A stretch of DNA of 64,000 nt, from NCBI RefSeq assembly GCF_000189635.1, contig NW_002476434.1:186001-250000 (forward strand), written 5' to 3'. Positions 61,661 through 64,000 of the stretch are shown here, in pieces. Below the pieces are notes generated by a model. That model searched no databases. It was given only the letters and a program-made list of their open reading frames with translations, and was not told the DNA's origin. Made by a program: the position numbers and the translations under genes. Each line of letters opens with the position of its first letter. Positions within the stretch are counted from its first letter, which is position 1. This DNA is from Tetrahymena thermophila SB210. Its lineage: Eukaryota; Ciliophora; Oligohymenophorea; Hymenostomatida; Tetrahymenidae.

Positions 61661-62917
61661 TCATTTAATTTATGCTTAAAAATCACTTATTTATTTATTT
61701 TCATCAATAAAAATTTTTTTATTCATTTAATAATTATTTTACTAAAAAAATTAATCAGATAAAATTTGTTCTAATACTGAAAAAATTCCATTTTAAATCA
61801 ATTATTTCGTTTTTGAATAAAAAAAGTGATATTATTTGATTAAATTTAATTCATACAAATAAAATTTTAATTTTTAAATTAAAATAAATAATTTAGTTAG
61901 ATTTTTAATTGGAAAAAATAGTTTTATTTGTTCATAAAATTTTTTATAAATAAGTAATTTAATTCTATTTATTTTACTTGTTTTTGAACGAATTTCATTT
62001 GCAGAATTCAATGTGATTGGAATCTATACTCCATTTGTGATAACATAAGAATTTTAATTTATTTCTGATGAGGGATTGACAGATAAGATTTTAATTTCAG
62101 AAAGCATTTTATTTTAATTTTTTTAAGCAAATAAATTGACCTAAAATTACTTAGCTTCTGTAACTTAGTTTTGAACACTCTACTTATTTTCTTTTAGAGA
62201 AGAAGAGTCTATTGACTATATATTTTATGTAAATATTCCTTTTTTAAGTGAAAATATCTAATGGATTTTCTCACTATGAATAGAATAAAAATCTAATATT
62301 TTAAAATAAACCAAATTCTCAGGCAAGGTAATTTATTCTAAAGAAACCTCTATTTCTGCCAAAGAAAAATTTTCATTCCAATTTTCATGGATAGCATCAC
62401 TTGCGTATTAATTATTTTAATTGTAGTTTTAATCGTCATAGACGTTATGAGATTAATTAGAAAAGTTGTTGTTGAAATTAGAATATATTTTATTTTGAAA
62501 ATCTATTTATACTTATTGATTAATATTGTGTTTTGTTTAAGGTTAAAACTTTTTTTTATATAAATCATGCATGATTCTTTCATATTACTTGCTATCTCCA
62601 TGAGCAAATGTTTCGAATCCATCACAAATTAGATTTAATTTTTAAGACTCGTATTCTATTTCAGTGTACTCATCCCAGCCCTTCCTTGAACACATAAATT
62701 TAATTAAGTCTTTTTTTCTATTAAATGAGTTAACTTCACTGCTTAAATAAGAGTATAAGCAATTAACTGGAGAAGGTAAAAATTATTTTTCTTAATCAGA
62801 CAAATCTTTTAAAACCATAAAAATAATATTTGAAATAATCTTTAACATCTTTCTGATATTATTTAGTTCAGTTTTGCTTTTCTTTTTTCTATTTGCATTC
62901 ATCATCATAAGCATCAT
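61661..62917 (-). CDS. hypothetical Asn/Gln-rich protein
   Basis: The frame starts MMLMMMNANRKKKSKTELNN and contains ordered islands (LPSPVNCLYSYLSSEVNSFN; FMCSRKGWDEYTEIEYES; LICDGFETFAHGDSKQYERI; AIHENWNENFSLAEIEVSLE; LPENLVYFKILDFYSIHSEK). From about 62000 downwards composition becomes A/T-rich, so the true end probably lies near there through an intron I cannot place; 61661 is simply the first in-frame TGA. No domain is recognised. This may not be a separate gene: it could be the continuation of the gene entering at 64000, joined by an intron ending just before a run of Gln codons and this Met-rich start. Confidence 0.5.
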
Positions 62918-62971
62918 TTATTGCTATTGTTACTTTTTTTATATTTTTATTTATTAATATATTTATTTTTT

Positions 62972-64000
62972 TCATTAAATCTTAAATAATGCAAATATAT
63001 ATTGTTTATACCCAAGAGATATTTATTAAAAATTAAAATTTATTTTTAATATTTTGCTTAATTTAAAAATAAGTTTACATTTTGCAATTAAGACATAGAA
63101 GAAACTGATTCTCTATGAGTGTTGCTGCTCAAATTATCCTATCCAACAACTACATTCAATTCTTTAAGATCTATTGAATCTAGTAAAGTTATCTATTCTT
63201 ATTCTATCTGTTGCTGCTACTGCTATTTAAATTCAGCTTTCTTAGAGCTACCTTTATCTCTTTTTCTTTTTTTTATTTTTTGTTTGATAAAGCTTTCATC
63301 AATTTTTAAATCTATCAGACTATCAACATCTTTTTTATTGAATATTATTTAAATGAACAATATTTAGTTAAAATTACTAATTACCTTAAAAAACTGCTAT
63401 TTTAGCAACTTAATCCAATTAGAATTTTCTTCTTTGAGCTAATAGACAACCTAAATCTATTGTTAGATTATATTCTCCAAGATTTTGGGCAATTTCGCTC
63501 ATCTTTTACATAGCTGACATACTCTTGATTGCTTTTTCATCTTTGTCATCAAAAAAGTAACTATTATCACCATCAATCATAGAGTAGTTATTTTCATTAA
63601 TACTTTTAGGAAAGTTGACTATTTATCTTTATGCAAAATTATTCTATTGATCTTTGAATCCACTGTCAATCGAGTTAGAAAATCTATTTGAATTTGTTGA
63701 AAAACTCTTAAAAGGATCAGCCCTGCGTGTTGATCGAGTTAAGGTTCCTATATTTTCGCTATTTGTTTATGGTAAATTTAATGGGGGAATCTTAGGGGCT
63801 TTTGAATTTTTACTATTAAACATAAATGAACTTTACTCTGAGCTATTTTAATTACTTAAGTTTGGAATATTTGTATTTATTGGGATAGAAGTATTTCCTT
63901 GTATTTAGTTATTTACATTTTTATTTATTTCTGAAGAATTCTCATTTTATTCAGTCAAGGTAAGTTCATTAGAGTTATTATTTTTGCTATGCCTCTTGCT
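62972..64000 (-). CDS. partial Q/N/S-rich protein running off the window
   Basis: Open from 64000 on the minus strand with no start in view. It contains PKIPPLNLP, LTRSTRRADPFKSFSTNSNR, IAQNLGEYNLTIDLGCLLAQ and RRKFQLDQVAKIAVFQ. An intron (63330-63384) follows, then VDSLIDLKIDESFIKQKIKK, RKRDKGSSKKAEFK, a Gln run and LLDSIDLKELNVVVGQ. One way to end it is an intron from about 63080 to 62981 followed by ATT TAA TGA. Another is a longer intron joining it to the 62917 gene. The basic RKRDK stretch could be a nuclear signal. Unknown family. Confidence 0.55.

Noticed and set aside
1-64000. Paramecium as the source
   Set aside because: Introns here are mostly 45-300 nt and intergenic distances are about 0.5-2 kb; Paramecium introns are about 20-35 nt and its genes are packed more tightly.
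1-64000. Transfer RNA genes, virus-like elements or transposons
   Set aside because: I looked for a tRNA T-loop context and for transposase, integrase, capsid or reverse-transcriptase motifs in the frames I translated and saw none; a covariance-model and profile search would be more sensitive.

Overview
The window looks like macronuclear DNA of an oligohymenophorean ciliate, most like Tetrahymena. It is very AT-rich. Long reading frames appear only when TAA and TAG are read as glutamine and TGA alone as stop. Introns are AT-rich GT...AG, mostly about 45-300 nt, longer than the 20-35 nt introns of Paramecium. I saw no tRNA, rRNA, CRISPR array, virus-like element or intact transposon. Because stops are rare under this code, almost every real gene is longer than, or in a different frame from, standard-code ORFs. 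The coordinates below are gene spans including introns, traced by hand.

Layout: 0.3-6.3 kb has small hypothetical genes on both strands, including a Q/N-rich coiled-coil protein and a membrane-anchored helical protein. 7.1-9.4 kb is a ten-exon cyclic-nucleotide phosphodiesterase that begins with a four-helix voltage-sensor-like domain. 10.3-11.9 kb is a Q/N-rich protein, 12.5-14.4 kb a PEX11-type peroxisomal protein with an acidic tail, and 15.6-19.1 kb a large Q/S/N-rich protein. 21.0-23.7 kb is a single-exon Piwi/Argonaute protein that has lost two of its catalytic residues. 23.9-26.0 kb (minus) is a coiled-coil plus kelch protein. 27.6-30.3 kb is a VIT/von Willebrand A protein with acidic dileucine-like motifs. 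31.2-34.2 kb is a membrane-anchored leucine-rich-repeat protein built as one repeat per exon, with phase-2 introns throughout the repeat block.

The second half is dominated by tandem families of secreted or surface proteins. 35.8-41.1 kb holds three CAP/SCP proteins with signal peptides and hydrophobic C-termini that suggest GPI anchors; two of them sit in a clear 1.9-kb tandem duplication. 42.2-44.9 kb is a nine-exon coiled-coil protein. 45.8-54.3 kb holds six members of a secreted family that looks like a degenerate pepsin-type aspartic protease (subfamilies A, A, B, C, B, C; one A and one B copy are broken). 55-64 kb is on the minus strand: a Q/N-rich Ser/Thr kinase with a Cys-rich C-terminal region, then two or three low-complexity proteins, the last running off the window.

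There is no operon structure; neighbours seem functionally unrelated apart from the two tandem families. The best candidates for unusual biology are the voltage-sensor/phosphodiesterase fusion, the slicer-defective Piwi protein, the exon-modular LRR receptor-like gene, the pseudoprotease array, and an in-frame TGA at 16013-16015.
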